Positions 33,960 through 42,994 are shown, numbered from the stretch's first letter. The stretch is 64,000 nucleotides of DNA from CALMEC01 sp963706315 (GCA_963706315.1 CAVPMA010000013.1:1-64000); one strand, 5' to 3'. The notes: generated from the sequence alone by a model not told the origin. Numbers and translations are program-made.

Positions 33960-34080
33960 CGCGACTCCGTTCAGTCGGTTGGCTCTCGACGGGCGCCGGC
34001 GACGGGCGGGCCCCGGCGAGCAGTATCCCACCCGCCACCGCCCCCGCCGGCCATCCCGTGCCCGGATGACCGCGGGGGGG

Positions 34081-34908
34081 TCAGAGCACGTCATGCCGGC
34101 GGTGGCGGAGCGCCGGCAGCCGCCCGCGGATGTCCGCGAGCAGGGCGAAGTCGAGGTCGGCGGTGATGACGTCCTCCCCGTCCGAAGCCTCGGCAAGGAT
34201 CCGGCCCCAGGGGTCGACGATCATGCTGTGGCCGTACGAGGCGGTCCCGGTCGCGTGAACGCCGGTCTGCCCGGCGGCGACCACGTAGGCCTGGTTCTCG
34301 ATGGCGCGGGCCCGCAGGAGGGGCTTCCAGTGGGCCTGCCCCGTCACGACGGTGAACGCGGACGGTACGGCGAGGATGTCGGCGCCGTCGAGCGACAGCC
34401 GCCGGTAGAGCTCCGGGAAGCGCAGGTCGTAGCAGACGCTCAAACCGATCCGGTGGCCGAGGGCGTCCGCCACGACGACGTCCGACCCCGGGATCGCACC
34501 GGCGGACTCGCGATACGTGTGCCCGCCGACCTCGACGTCGAACAGATGGAGCTTGCGGTACACGGCGCTCATCGTGCCGTCCGGCTGGATGAGGACGCTC
34601 GTGTTGTAAGCACGGTCCCCGCCGGGGACGGCCTCGGAGATGCTGCCCGCGACGAGGGCGACCGAGTACCGGCGCGCCCAATCGCGGGCGGCGCCGAGGG
34701 ACTCGCCGTCGAGCGGCTCGGCCTGGGCGACCTGACGCTCGTCGACGTCGATCAGATTCCACTTCTCGGGGAGGACCACGAGGTGCGCCCCGGCCCGGGC
34801 GGCGCGGGCGACCAGGTCCTCGGCGGCTGCGATGTTGCGCCGTTTGTCGGCCATGCTGGTGAGCTGGACCGCCGCTGCGCGGACGACCCCCGTCGACGTC
34901 GTCTCCAT
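34081..34908 (-). CDS. Nitrilase-family carbon-nitrogen hydrolase
   Basis: This 275-aa protein has the nitrilase triad: glutamate in VVLPEKWN, lysine in YRKLHLFDVE and cysteine in SVCYDLRFPELYR. The length and DLRFPELYR match the Nit1/NitFhit branch, whose members hydrolyse deaminated glutathione and similar amides. A TAATGT element lies 7 nt before the ATG. It is divergent from the Nfu gene. Confidence 0.88.
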   Translation of the reverse strand: METTSTGVVRAAAVQLTSMADKRRNIAAAEDLVARAARAGAHLVVLPEKWNLIDVDERQVAQAEPLDGESLGAARDWARRYSVALVAGSISEAVPGGDRAYNTSVLIQPDGTMSAVYRKLHLFDVEVGGHTYRESAGAIPGSDVVVADALGHRIGLSVCYDLRFPELYRRLSLDGADILAVPSAFTVVTGQAHWKPLLRARAIENQAYVVAAGQTGVHATGTASYGHSMIVDPWGRILAEASDGEDVITADLDFALLADIRGRLPALRHRRHDVL

Positions 34909-34915
34909 CCGCTCG

Positions 34916-34921
34916 ACATTA
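34916..34921 (-). promoter_or_regulatory. Candidate -10 (TAATGT), leaderless nitrilase gene
   Basis: TAATGT on the reverse strand, 7 nt before the start at 34908. Confidence 0.45.
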
Positions 34922-34989
34922 GCGGGCTCGATCGACACGGGGGCGCTAGGCTTTGCGTCGACCCGTCCACTCCCGTGCTGAGGTGAGTC

Positions 34990-35223
34990 ATGTCCGCTGC
35001 GGTCCTGGCGCGAATCGAAGAAGTGCTCGACGACATCCGTCCCGCGCTGCACTCCGACGGTGGAGACGTTGAGCTCGTCGACTTCGACGAGGAGGGGTTC
35101 GTGCATCTCAATATGCTGGGCGCGTGCGGGGGCTGCCCCATGTCCACCGCGACGCTGGTCCTCGGCATCGAGGCGACGCTGCGGGAGCGGGTGCCCGAGG
35201 TCGAGGGCGTCATCCCCGTCTGA
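34990..35223 (+). CDS. Nfu-type Fe-S carrier
   Basis: This 77-aa protein is a stand-alone NifU C-terminal (Nfu) domain: IRPALHSDGGDVELVDF and the cluster motif CGGCPMSTATL. It receives Fe-S clusters from the Suf machinery and delivers them to targets. GAGGTGAG precedes the ATG. It is divergent from the nitrilase gene. Confidence 0.92.
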   Translation: MSAAVLARIEEVLDDIRPALHSDGGDVELVDFDEEGFVHLNMLGACGGCPMSTATLVLGIEATLRERVPEVEGVIPV

Positions 35224-35304
35224 CCGACCGCCCGCTGCGCCGGAGACGGCGTATTGCGCTGACCCGCGCGGGACCCCCGGCTGCGGGGGCCCCGTTGTCA
35301 ACAT

Positions 35305-35377
35305 CGGGGTGCCCGGATTTGAACCGGGGACCTCTCCGACCCGAACGGAGCGCGCTACCAAGCTGCGCCACACCCCG
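35305..35377 (-). tRNA. tRNA-Pro (anticodon CGG)
   Basis: The reverse strand folds into a 73-nt cloverleaf: acceptor CGGGGTG/CACCCCG, D-stem GCGC/GCGC, anticodon stem CTCCG/CGGAG with loop TTCGGGT, and T-arm CCCGG/CCGGG with loop TTCAAAT. The anticodon CGG reads CCG. Confidence 0.95.
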
Positions 35378-35478
35378 ACGACAAGCCGAGGAATCGTACC
35401 GGGCGCGCCGCCCGCGCGCCAGGCACCGGTTCTGCAGGAAGATCCGGCAAAACGTCGAAGAACCACAGTTTGGCGCAG

Positions 35479-35506
35479 TTGAGTTGACCGCAACGTGTGG
35501 TTTACT
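35479..35506 (+). promoter_or_regulatory. Candidate promoter for the PAP2 gene
   Basis: TTGAGT (35479-35484), a 16-nt spacer and TTTACT (35501-35506) resemble -35 and -10 elements, 43 nt before the start. Confidence 0.3.
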
Positions 35507-35549
35507 TGCTCGTGACACTTTGGTCGACCCGGAGACACCCGGGGGCCGA

Positions 35550-36362
35550 ATGACGAGCCAAATGACACCGCCCGCCGACGACGCACGTCCGGTCGACACG
35601 CCCCGCCGGCGTGGACCTGTCGGTGCCTTTCGCGCTCGGCGCTGGACGGTTGAAGTCCTGCTCTTCGCCATCGCGCTCGTCGCGTACCAGCTGTCCCGCA
35701 CAATCGTGATCGGCGACGCCCAGGACGCCGCGCGGAACGCCTGGGAGATCATCGGCATCGAGAAGGCCTACGGGATCTTCTTCGAGTCGGACGTCCAGCG
35801 CTGGGCGCTCGACAACCTGCACGTCACCCAGTTCCTGAACCACTTCTACGTGTGGGCGCATCTTCCGGTGACGGCCGCGTTCTTCGTCTGGCTGTATCGC
35901 CGCCACAAGGACGTCTATCCGTTCGTGCGCAACGCGTTCTTCCTCGCGAACGCCGCGGCCCTCGCGGTGTTCGTGGTCTTCCCGGTCGCTCCGCCTCGAC
36001 TCATGACCGGCGAGGGCTTCGTCGACACGCTGTCGCTCATCAGCGGCATCGACCTGCACGCCGGCAATCTGTCGGGGTGGTTCAACCCGTTCGCGGCGGT
36101 CCCCTCGATGCACTTCGCCTATGCGCTCATGATCGGCGTGGTCGCCGCCATCCTGATCCGCCCCTGGCCGCTTCGGCTACTGGTCCTCACCTATCCGATA
36201 CTCGTGTTCATCACGATCGTCGGGACCGCGAACCATTACGTGTTCGACGCCATCGCCGGTGGCGCCGTGATGTGCGCGGCCTTCGGAGCGACGGCGCTCT
36301 GGCTGCGGTGGCGGGAGCGGGCCGCGCGCTCGACGCCGCCGACGATGTGCACGCACACGTAG
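35550..36362 (+). CDS. PAP2-family membrane phosphatase/IPC-synthase-like protein
   Basis: This 270-aa integral membrane protein has about six helices. It carries the PAP2 motifs FAAVPSMHFAYAL and TANHYVFDAIAGG, which supply the catalytic histidines. The family includes lipid phosphatases and inositol-phosphorylceramide-synthase-like transferases of actinobacteria. The substrate is unknown. Its polar N-terminal ~30 residues (with RRGPVGAFRARR) are cytoplasmic. Confidence 0.88.
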   Translation: MTSQMTPPADDARPVDTPRRRGPVGAFRARRWTVEVLLFAIALVAYQLSRTIVIGDAQDAARNAWEIIGIEKAYGIFFESDVQRWALDNLHVTQFLNHFYVWAHLPVTAAFFVWLYRRHKDVYPFVRNAFFLANAAALAVFVVFPVAPPRLMTGEGFVDTLSLISGIDLHAGNLSGWFNPFAAVPSMHFAYALMIGVVAAILIRPWPLRLLVLTYPILVFITIVGTANHYVFDAIAGGAVMCAAFGATALWLRWRERAARSTPPTMCTHT

Positions 36363-36466
36363 CCTGACGGCGGGACCCGGGAAGCGTCGCAATACCGTGA
36401 CGGGACCGAATGGGCGTGGGTGCCGATCCCGGGCGCGGAAACGTCGCTCCGTGCACGCTCGTCGGC

Positions 36467-36496
36467 TTGTATCCACACTGTTCCCGGCGCTAGCCT
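36467..36496 (+). promoter_or_regulatory. Candidate promoter of a leader mRNA
   Basis: TTGTAT (36467-36472), an 18-nt spacer and TAGCCT (36491-36496) lie 6 nt before a small ATG-initiated frame. Confidence 0.4.
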
Positions 36497-36502
36497 TCCC
36501 CT

Positions 36503-36532
36503 ATGGACGTGCAGGTTCGGTCGACGTGTTGA
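36503..36532 (+). CDS. Possible 9-residue leader peptide
   Basis: The ATG 6 nt after a -10 element opens a very short frame, MDVQVRSTC, then stops. A terminator hairpin (36569-36598) follows and then the downstream gene. This layout recalls leaderless leader peptides, including cysteine-ended ones, that control attenuation in actinobacteria. Length and codon statistics give no support of their own, so this is inferred from position only. Confidence 0.3.
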   Translation: MDVQVRSTC

Positions 36533-36568
36533 CGCCCGCCTCGACCATGTCCGCTTCGTCGCAGTACC

Positions 36569-36601
36569 ACGACCCGCCAGGCTCAGCCGGCGGGTCGTTT
36601 T
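36569..36601 (+). terminator. Rho-independent-type hairpin with T-run
   Basis: A perfect 10-bp stem (ACGACCCGCC/GGCGGGTCGT) with a 10-nt loop ends in TTTCGTT, 28 nt before the next gene. Its position in that gene's leader makes it a candidate attenuator. Confidence 0.65.
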
Positions 36602-36626
36602 CGTTGCGCCCCCACAAGGAGGAACG

Positions 36627-36824
36627 ATGGCAATCCACCTGACACCCGACGAGCTCTCCGACGCGCTCGGCATGGAGAGCCGTGACATCGTCCGGCTCTG
36701 CCACGAGGAGTCCGTGCCGATCCTCCACGGCCGCATCGACAAGACCCTCTTCGTCTACACCATGAAGGCCGCCGGCCGCGGCCTGCCCGACGACGCCGAG
36801 GTACTGCTGCAGATGACGGGCTGA
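36627..36824 (+). CDS. Small 65-aa protein with HTH-like start
   Basis: This 65-aa protein begins IHLTPDELSDALGMESRDIVRLC, which reads like a small winged/HTH or excisionase-type fold, and ends with PDDAEVLLQMTG. It has a strong AAGGAGG (36616-36622). Similar short proteins are known in actinobacterial genomes, but I cannot name the family. A terminator hairpin lies in its leader, so its expression may be controlled by attenuation. Confidence 0.65.
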   Translation: MAIHLTPDELSDALGMESRDIVRLCHEESVPILHGRIDKTLFVYTMKAAGRGLPDDAEVLLQMTG

Positions 36825-36922
36825 GCGTCCGTCCGCCCGTCGAAGCGGGCGCGACCGGGGCGCGCGGCCGCGCCCAGACCCCGTGGTATCGTCGCGGCCG
36901 CCGTGGGCATGAGGGGGAAATA

Positions 36923-36962
36923 GGGTCGGTGAGGAACACAGTACCTCTGCCGACCCGATTTT
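36923..36962 (+). terminator. Leader hairpin with T-tail before the PBP4-like gene
   Basis: GGGTCGG pairs with CCGACCC (36923-36929 with 36950-36956), an inner GAGG/CCTC extends the stem, and GATTTT follows. It may end transcription from the small gene upstream or regulate the PBP4-like gene. Confidence 0.5.
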
Positions 36963-37043
36963 CACGCGCTGGGGGCGGGCCCCTGACACCGCACATGACG
37001 TGGCCGCGCAGCGTCGCCGTCGCCAGCGCTCGCCGCAGCCCTC

Positions 37044-38276
37044 GTGGCGTCTCCCGCGCTCGGCGCGCGGTCGGCCGCCACACCGGCGCCGATCGCCACG
37101 GCGCTTGGCACGTGGACGGCGGCGAACCCGCAGACCAGCGCCGTCGCATGGCGGCTCGACCCGTCCGGGCCGGTCGAGGTGCTCGCGTACAAGCCCGACG
37201 CACCGCGCCGCCCGGCCTCCACGATGAAGATCGTCACCGCGGCCACCGCCCTGCTCGCGCTCTCGCCGAACTTCCGTTTCGAGACTCGCCTGTACGCGGG
37301 GGTCAATGCACGGCAGACCGGCGCCGTGCTCTCCGGGCCGGTCTACCTGAAAGGTTACGGCGACCCGACGCTGGCGACCCCGCAGTACGCGCGGCGATAC
37401 CTCCATGGATACGGCGGCAACCTCGGCAAGCTCGGAACGCCGCTGCGTGCCGCGGGGGTGCGGACCATCACCGGCCCCCTCGTGGTCGACGAGACAATCT
37501 TCGACTCCATCCGCGGAGGGCCCACCTGGCCGGCTCGCTACGCGACGGAATGCCAACCTCTGTCGGGCCTCGCGGTGAACCAGAGCTACCTCGGGGACCA
37601 GCGTGGCCGCTACGTCAAGAACCCCGCTCGGGCAGCCGGCAACCGTCTTCGTATCGCGTGGAAGCGCCTCGGGATCACCCACAAGGGAACCGTCCGGGCC
37701 GGCACGACCCCGGCGCAGGGGCGGCTCCTGGCGATCGCCACCTCTCCTCCGCTGCGGGTGATCACCGGGCTGATGCTCCCGGACAGCGACAACTACCTGG
37801 CGGAGATGCTGGTCAAGGACGTCGGGGCGTACACGCGCGGCACCGGCAGCACGGCGGCGGGGACGGCCGCGGCGCGGTCGATCCTCTCCGGCAAGGGCCT
37901 CTTGCGGCCGGGCGACCGACTGGTCGACGGATCGGGCCTCGCACGTGAGAATCGCCTGTCGGCCGCGAGCCTCACCGGGATCCTCGCGGCCGCGGACTCC
38001 GAGCCGTCGTGGGGCTCGACGCTGGTCGCGTCGCTCGCCCAGGGCGGCGAGGGCACGCTCAAGCGCCGCTTCCTCAGTTCCGCGATCCGCCACCGGGTGC
38101 ACGCCAAGACCGGGTACATCAGCGGCACGTCGACCCTCGCCGGCATTGTGGAGAGCAGGTCTGGCAGCCGTTACGCGTTCGCCATCATGATGAACCAGGG
38201 GTCGATCACCGGCGCCAAGGCCACCCAGGACCGCATCGTCACGTTGCTCGCATCCGGCGTCGCGGACGGGTCCTAG
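37044..38276 (+). CDS. PBP4/DacB-type D-Ala-D-Ala carboxypeptidase, 5' end probably frameshifted
   Basis: The 410-aa reading frame carries the penicillin-binding-protein motifs SxxK (STMK near residue 59), SxN (SDN near 250) and KTG (AKTGYISGTSTLAG), in the layout of S13 family carboxypeptidase/endopeptidase. The frame opened by GTG 37044 lacks a signal peptide. The ATG at 36995 encodes MTWPRSVAVA in another frame, and removing one base near 37025 would join it to ALAAALVASPALGA and make an excellent signal peptide. Either the sequence carries a one-base error or the gene is broken. Confidence 0.88.
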   Translation: MASPALGARSAATPAPIATALGTWTAANPQTSAVAWRLDPSGPVEVLAYKPDAPRRPASTMKIVTAATALLALSPNFRFETRLYAGVNARQTGAVLSGPVYLKGYGDPTLATPQYARRYLHGYGGNLGKLGTPLRAAGVRTITGPLVVDETIFDSIRGGPTWPARYATECQPLSGLAVNQSYLGDQRGRYVKNPARAAGNRLRIAWKRLGITHKGTVRAGTTPAQGRLLAIATSPPLRVITGLMLPDSDNYLAEMLVKDVGAYTRGTGSTAAGTAAARSILSGKGLLRPGDRLVDGSGLARENRLSAASLTGILAAADSEPSWGSTLVASLAQGGEGTLKRRFLSSAIRHRVHAKTGYISGTSTLAGIVESRSGSRYAFAIMMNQGSITGAKATQDRIVTLLASGVADGS

Positions 38277-38283
38277 CCCCTTC

Positions 38284-40338
38284 TCAGCGGTCGTCGCCGG
38301 TCGGCGGCGGCCGCTCGCCGCTCAGCACCGCCAGGAACGTCGCCTCGTCCAGGACGGGGACGCCGAGCGACTCCGCCTTTGCCAGCTTGCTGCCGGGATC
38401 GCGCCCGGCCACGACGAAGCCGGTCTTGCGGCTGACCGAGTCGGTCGACTTGCCGCCCGCGGCGGCGATCGCGCGCTTGGCCTCGTCCCGCGACAGCGCC
38501 TCGAGTCCGCCGGTCACGACGACCGTCACCCCGTCGAGCGGCCCGTCGGCCGGTGCAGGGGGCGCCTCCATCTCCATCTGCAGTCCCGCTTCACGGAGCC
38601 GCTCGAGCGTTGCGCGGTTCTCCGCCACCCCGAGGTACTCGCCGATCGCCCCGGCGACGACCGGCCCGACCCCGTCGGCCGCCGACAGGTCCTCGGGTCC
38701 CGCGGCCAGCAGGGCGTCGAGCGACGGCGCGACACCGGCGATGGCCCCGGCGGTCACGTCACCAACATGACGGATGCCGAGCCCGTAGAGGACGCGCGGC
38801 CACGGCTGCGCCTTCGACGCCTCGATCGCCCGGACGAGGTTGTCGGCGGCGATCTCGCCGAACCCGTCGAGGACCGAGAGATCCGGCGCGGTGAGCCCGT
38901 AGATATCGGCGATGTCACGGACGAGCCCCTCCTGGAAGAGCTTCACGACCGTCTTCTCCCCCAGCCCCTCGATGTCCATCGCGCCACGCGAGGCGAAGTG
39001 GATGACCGTCTGCACCAGCTGGGCGGGGCATGAGCGGTTGGGACACCGGATCACCACCTCGCCCGGCTGCTGGACGACCGGGGTGTGGCAGGCGGGACAG
39101 CGTTCCGGCATCACAAAGGGCCGCTCGGCACCGGTGCGCTCCTGGACGAGCGGGGCGACGACCTGCGGGATGACGTCGCCGGCACGCTGGACGACGACGC
39201 GATCGCCGATCCTCAGGTCCTTGCGCGCGATGTCCTCATGGTTGTGGAGCGTGGCCTGGCGGACAGTGACCCCGCCGACGAAGACCGGATCGAGCACCGC
39301 GTAGGGGATGAGCGCCCCGGTGCGACCCACGTTGACGAGGATGTCGAGGAGCGTGGTCGTGGCGGTCGTCGGGGCGAACTTGTAGGCGACGGCCCAGCGC
39401 GGGGCGCGTCCCACCGCCCCCAGCCGCCGCTGCAGGTCGAACGAGTCGATCTTCACGACCGCGCCGTCGATGTCGTAGTCGACCTCGCCACGCCTGGCCT
39501 CCCACCGTTCGCAGGCGACCTGCGCCGCATCCAGCGTCGGCTCGACGGAGATGCTCGGGTTGACCCTGAACCCGGCCCGGCGCAGCCAGTCCAGCGTCTC
39601 GGCCTGCCCGGTCACCTCCACACCGTCCCGGTACCCCAGCGCGTAGCACCAGATCGACAGCGGCCGCTCCGCCGTGGCACGCGGATCGAGCTGGCGCAGG
39701 CTGCCGGCCGCCGCATTGCGCGGGTTCGCGAAGGTCGGCTGACCCGCCGCGGCGCGCGTCGCGTTGAATTCCGCGAAGGCGGCAAGGGGGAGGTAGACCT
39801 CGCCGCGCACCTCCACCACCCTGGGAACGCGTTCGCCGTCGGGCATGCGCAGTGCCAGGGGGACCGCGCCGATCGTCCGAAGGTTGTGGGTCACGTCCTC
39901 GCCGACCACCCCGTCGCCCCTGGTGGCGCCTCGCACCAGCCGGCCATCCTCGTAGGTCAGCGACACGGCCAGGCCGTCGATCTTGGGCTCGACGACGAAC
40001 CGCACCTCGCGATCGGCGAGCCCCTCCTGCTCGAGCACGGTGCGGGCCCGGCGGTACCAGGCGACCAGCTCGTCGGGCCCCCGGGCGTTTGCCAGGGACA
40101 GCATCGGTTCACGGTGCCGCACCTCCGCGAATCCGGCGGCGGGGACGGCGCCCACGCGCTGCGTCGGCGAGTCGGGATCGGCGAGCTCGGGATGCTCCGA
40201 CTCGATCTCCTCGAGCTCGCGCATCCAGTCGTCGTACTCGGCATCGTCCACCGTCGGAGCGTCGAGGACGTAGTAGTTGTAGTTCGCCTCGCGGATGAGG
40301 CTCCGCAGGCGCTCGACGCGGTCGGCGGGGGTGCTCAC
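38284..40338 (-). CDS. ligA: NAD-dependent DNA ligase LigA
   Basis: This 684-aa enzyme seals nicks in DNA replication and repair. The adenylation lysine is K119 in EPKIDGLAVS. The OB domain, a four-cysteine zinc finger (CPACHTP and CPNRSCPAQL), the helix-hairpin-helix region and a C-terminal BRCT domain are all present, so the length is normal. GTG at 40338 overlaps the upstream HAD stop as GTGA. It ends the leftward housekeeping run. Confidence 0.97.
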   Translation of the reverse strand: MSTPADRVERLRSLIREANYNYYVLDAPTVDDAEYDDWMRELEEIESEHPELADPDSPTQRVGAVPAAGFAEVRHREPMLSLANARGPDELVAWYRRARTVLEQEGLADREVRFVVEPKIDGLAVSLTYEDGRLVRGATRGDGVVGEDVTHNLRTIGAVPLALRMPDGERVPRVVEVRGEVYLPLAAFAEFNATRAAAGQPTFANPRNAAAGSLRQLDPRATAERPLSIWCYALGYRDGVEVTGQAETLDWLRRAGFRVNPSISVEPTLDAAQVACERWEARRGEVDYDIDGAVVKIDSFDLQRRLGAVGRAPRWAVAYKFAPTTATTTLLDILVNVGRTGALIPYAVLDPVFVGGVTVRQATLHNHEDIARKDLRIGDRVVVQRAGDVIPQVVAPLVQERTGAERPFVMPERCPACHTPVVQQPGEVVIRCPNRSCPAQLVQTVIHFASRGAMDIEGLGEKTVVKLFQEGLVRDIADIYGLTAPDLSVLDGFGEIAADNLVRAIEASKAQPWPRVLYGLGIRHVGDVTAGAIAGVAPSLDALLAAGPEDLSAADGVGPVVAGAIGEYLGVAENRATLERLREAGLQMEMEAPPAPADGPLDGVTVVVTGGLEALSRDEAKRAIAAAGGKSTDSVSRKTGFVVAGRDPGSKLAKAESLGVPVLDEATFLAVLSGERPPPTGDDR

Positions 40339-40988
40339 CGCCCGAGCAGGGTCGAGGCGAGCGCGTCGGTCGATGAGACGACGATGCCGGCGCCCGCGGC
40401 TCTCAGCACGTCCTCGCTGAAGAAGCCCCAGGTGACGCCGATCGGCGTGATGCCCGCGGCGAGCGCCGCACGGATGTCGAACGGCGCGTCGCCCACGTAG
40501 CAGGCCCCGCCGGGATCGGCTCCCAGACGCTCCAGCGCGAGGCGAATCGGCGCCGGGTCGGGCTTGTGCAGCTCGGTGTCCTCGGCGGCGATCACCACGG
40601 AAAAATGATGGCGCATCGACAGGACGTCAAACGCGAGGTCGACGGTTGGGTGGCTCTTCGACGTGATGATGCCGAGGGTGCGGCCACCGGCTCGCAGCTC
40701 GGCGAGCAGGCGATCGATGCCGTCGTACGCACGCAGCAGCCCGGCGGTGTGGGCGTGGTTCCACTCGCGGTAGACCCGCAGGAGCTCGTCCGCGTGATCG
40801 GCCGAGAACGCGCGCATCTGGTCGATGAGGGGCCGGCCGACGTTCGCGACGAGGCGCTCGTCGGGGAAGGTGGTTCCGAGCACCTCGCGCACGGCATAGC
40901 GGTGCGATTCGCGGATGAGCGCCACCGAATCGATCACCGTCCCGTCCAGGTCGAACAGGATCGGGTCGTACCCCTCGACGCGGGCCAT
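40335..40988 (-). CDS. HAD-family phosphatase (Gph/PpaX-like)
   Basis: This 217-aa HAD hydrolase has motif I FDLDGTVIDS, motif II ITSKSH (Ser/Thr), the conserved lysine in ELHKPDPAPI and motif III YVGDAPFD. It resembles phosphoglycolate phosphatase and pyrophosphatase PpaX. ATG 40988 overlaps the surE stop (TGATG). It likely clears a phosphorylated by-product. Confidence 0.88.
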   Translation of the reverse strand: MARVEGYDPILFDLDGTVIDSVALIRESHRYAVREVLGTTFPDERLVANVGRPLIDQMRAFSADHADELLRVYREWNHAHTAGLLRAYDGIDRLLAELRAGGRTLGIITSKSHPTVDLAFDVLSMRHHFSVVIAAEDTELHKPDPAPIRLALERLGADPGGACYVGDAPFDIRAALAAGITPIGVTWGFFSEDVLRAAGAGIVVSSTDALASTLLGR

Positions 40989-41812
40989 CACTGCTGAGGA
41001 TCGCCGGTGGGTTGGGCGGGAAGGAGCTCGGCGAGCTGCAACCGCTCGAGGTGCTCCATCCCGCCGATGTCGGTGAGGTCGAAGTGCAGGGGCGTGACGG
41101 AGATCGCACCGGACTCGATCGCCGCGAAGTCGGTGCCGTCCTCACGATGGTGCGACGGGTCGTCGCCGTAGATGAGATAGCGGCGACGGGTGCCGTCGGC
41201 GCCTTCGACGAGCTCGAGCCGGTCGTTGTAGATGCGCCGGCCGAGACGGGTGACGAGGGCGCCTCGGATGTCGGCGGGCGCGGCGCCGGGCGCGTTGACG
41301 TTGAGCAGCACGCGCCGCGGGAACTGCTCGCGGACGGCGATCGGAACGAGCTGCGCGACGAAGGCCGCGACGCCGCGGAAGTCGTACTCCGCCTTGCCCG
41401 AGTCCCAGTGCTCGCGGTTGGTCGCCTGCTGCGACACGGCGATGGCGGGCCAGCCGAGCAGGATGCCCTCGAGCGCGGCCGCCACCGTTCCGGAGTAGGT
41501 CACGTCGTCGCCCAGGTTCAGCCCGTGGTTGATGCCGCTCACGATCACGTCGGGGGTTCGGCCGAGGAGCCCGAGCACCGCGAACCGCACGCAGTCGACG
41601 GGCGTTCCGTCGGTGGCGTAGCCGATCGTCCCGTCGGGTAGCGAGACCTCGTCCACCTCGAGCGGACGCCGGATGGTGATGCTGCGGGCGGTCGCGCTCC
41701 GGTTGCTGTCGGGCGCGATCACGCTGACGTCGCCGAGGGGATCGAGTGCCAGCTTCAGGGCGAAGAGCCCCGGGGATTCGATCCCGTCGTCGTTCGTCAC
41801 AAGGATGTGCAT
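40988..41812 (-). CDS. surE: SurE, 5'/3'-nucleotidase
   Basis: This 274-aa metal-dependent phosphatase has the family signatures HILVTNDDGIESPGL, IAPDSNRSATARSIT, DVIVSGINHGLNLGDDV and SGTVAAALEG. SurE hydrolyses nucleoside monophosphates in stress survival. A near-perfect TATACT -10 lies 11 nt before the ATG. Confidence 0.95.
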   Translation of the reverse strand: MHILVTNDDGIESPGLFALKLALDPLGDVSVIAPDSNRSATARSITIRRPLEVDEVSLPDGTIGYATDGTPVDCVRFAVLGLLGRTPDVIVSGINHGLNLGDDVTYSGTVAAALEGILLGWPAIAVSQQATNREHWDSGKAEYDFRGVAAFVAQLVPIAVREQFPRRVLLNVNAPGAAPADIRGALVTRLGRRIYNDRLELVEGADGTRRRYLIYGDDPSHHREDGTDFAAIESGAISVTPLHFDLTDIGGMEHLERLQLAELLPAQPTGDPQQ

Positions 41813-41903
41813 TGCGCGGCCCGAGTATAGACCGGCCCTCCGACCCCGGCCGCGGCGCCGGCGACCGGGCGATCTTCGTGCGCGACCCTTCCCGGGCGCG
41901 GCG

Positions 41904-42230
41904 TCAGGGGCCTGCGAGTTCGGCGAGCAGTGCGAGCGCATCCGGGTCGTCGGCCACGAAGACCCACCAGGCGTAGAACCCGTCGCGGCGGTCCGAGGTG
42001 ATGGCGACGCCCCGGTCGCTCTCGTCCGCGTCGAAGAGCGCGCGCGCAAGCACCTCCGCATCCCCACCGCCGACGCCGCACTCCTCGAGCGCTCGCGCCG
42101 TCGCATCGGCCGGCCGCTCACCGCCGCCCGCGAACCGTGCGCCGCACCCCGGACACCGCCGTTCATCCGGCACCGGGCCGTCGAACGCCACCGCCGCGCA
42201 CAGCGGACAGTCCAGATGGACGTCGGCCAC
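41904..42230 (-). CDS. Small zinc-ribbon protein
   Basis: This 108-aa protein begins with a zinc ribbon (CPLC and CPGC near residues 8-31) followed by a helical-strand domain with FYAWWVFVADDPDALALL. It is not recognised. GTG at 42230 gives a compact start 11 nt after the upstream membrane gene. It may bind RNA, DNA or a protein partner. Confidence 0.65.
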   Translation of the reverse strand: MADVHLDCPLCAAVAFDGPVPDERRCPGCGARFAGGGERPADATARALEECGVGGGDAEVLARALFDADESDRGVAITSDRRDGFYAWWVFVADDPDALALLAELAGP

Positions 42231-42241
42231 TCCGGCTCCCG

Positions 42242-42994
42242 TTAGAAGACGGTCGGCAGGATCAGCGCAAGCGCGCAGACGCCAACCTCGAGCGCCGCGC
42301 CCACCGGCACCCCGCGTGAGCCGAGCAGCCGCCACCCCGCCAAGTACGCCATCACGCCGACGACGCCCGCAACCACGATGAGCACGACCTGGGCCGGCCC
42401 GAACATGTCCTGCGAGAGCGCGACGCCTCCGAAGACCGCCGTGAGCGGCGCCGCCAGGGCGATCGACTCGACCGCGTCGCCGTGGAGGCGGCGCAGCTCG
42501 ACGGCCTCGAGCAGGAGCCAGATGCCGACCAGGAGGTTCCACCCCGCCAGCACGATCTTCGTCGCGCTCCGGCTGCCGTCCGTCTGGAGCCAGTCGAAAG
42601 CCAGGATCGTCCCGACCGCGAGGGCGACCACGGCCATCACCGCGACGGCCGGCCACAGCACCTCCAGCGCGCCACGCTGGCGTTGGTCGAGCCGCTCCGG
42701 CGGTGGGATCTCCTCGAGGCCGTGAGGACGGATGCGGCCGCTCGCGACGTAGCGGCGCCAGATCAGCACCGTCACCCCGAAGATCACCGCCCCGATCCCG
42801 ATGCCCACGAGGAGCGACGGCCAGGCGGCGGCCCCGCGCGGTGAGCGGCCGCCGATCCGGAAGATGGTGTAGGCGATCGCCCAGCCGACGAGCAGCGAGG
42901 TGACCAGCCACGAGATCATCCGGGGTCCGGCCGGCGACGTGGGGGGCGGACCGCTCGGCGAGCCTCCGCCGGGCAGCGGTGTCTGCGTCGTCAT
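42242..42994 (-). CDS. Polytopic membrane protein, unknown
   Basis: This 250-aa protein has about seven hydrophobic helices after a proline-rich N-terminus. The helices are short and polar loops contain GLEEIPPPERLDQRQRG. No known family was recognised. It lies between rdgB and a zinc-ribbon gene in the leftward operon. Confidence 0.7.
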   Translation of the reverse strand: MTTQTPLPGGGSPSGPPPTSPAGPRMISWLVTSLLVGWAIAYTIFRIGGRSPRGAAAWPSLLVGIGIGAVIFGVTVLIWRRYVASGRIRPHGLEEIPPPERLDQRQRGALEVLWPAVAVMAVVALAVGTILAFDWLQTDGSRSATKIVLAGWNLLVGIWLLLEAVELRRLHGDAVESIALAAPLTAVFGGVALSQDMFGPAQVVLIVVAGVVGVMAYLAGWRLLGSRGVPVGAALEVGVCALALILPTVF

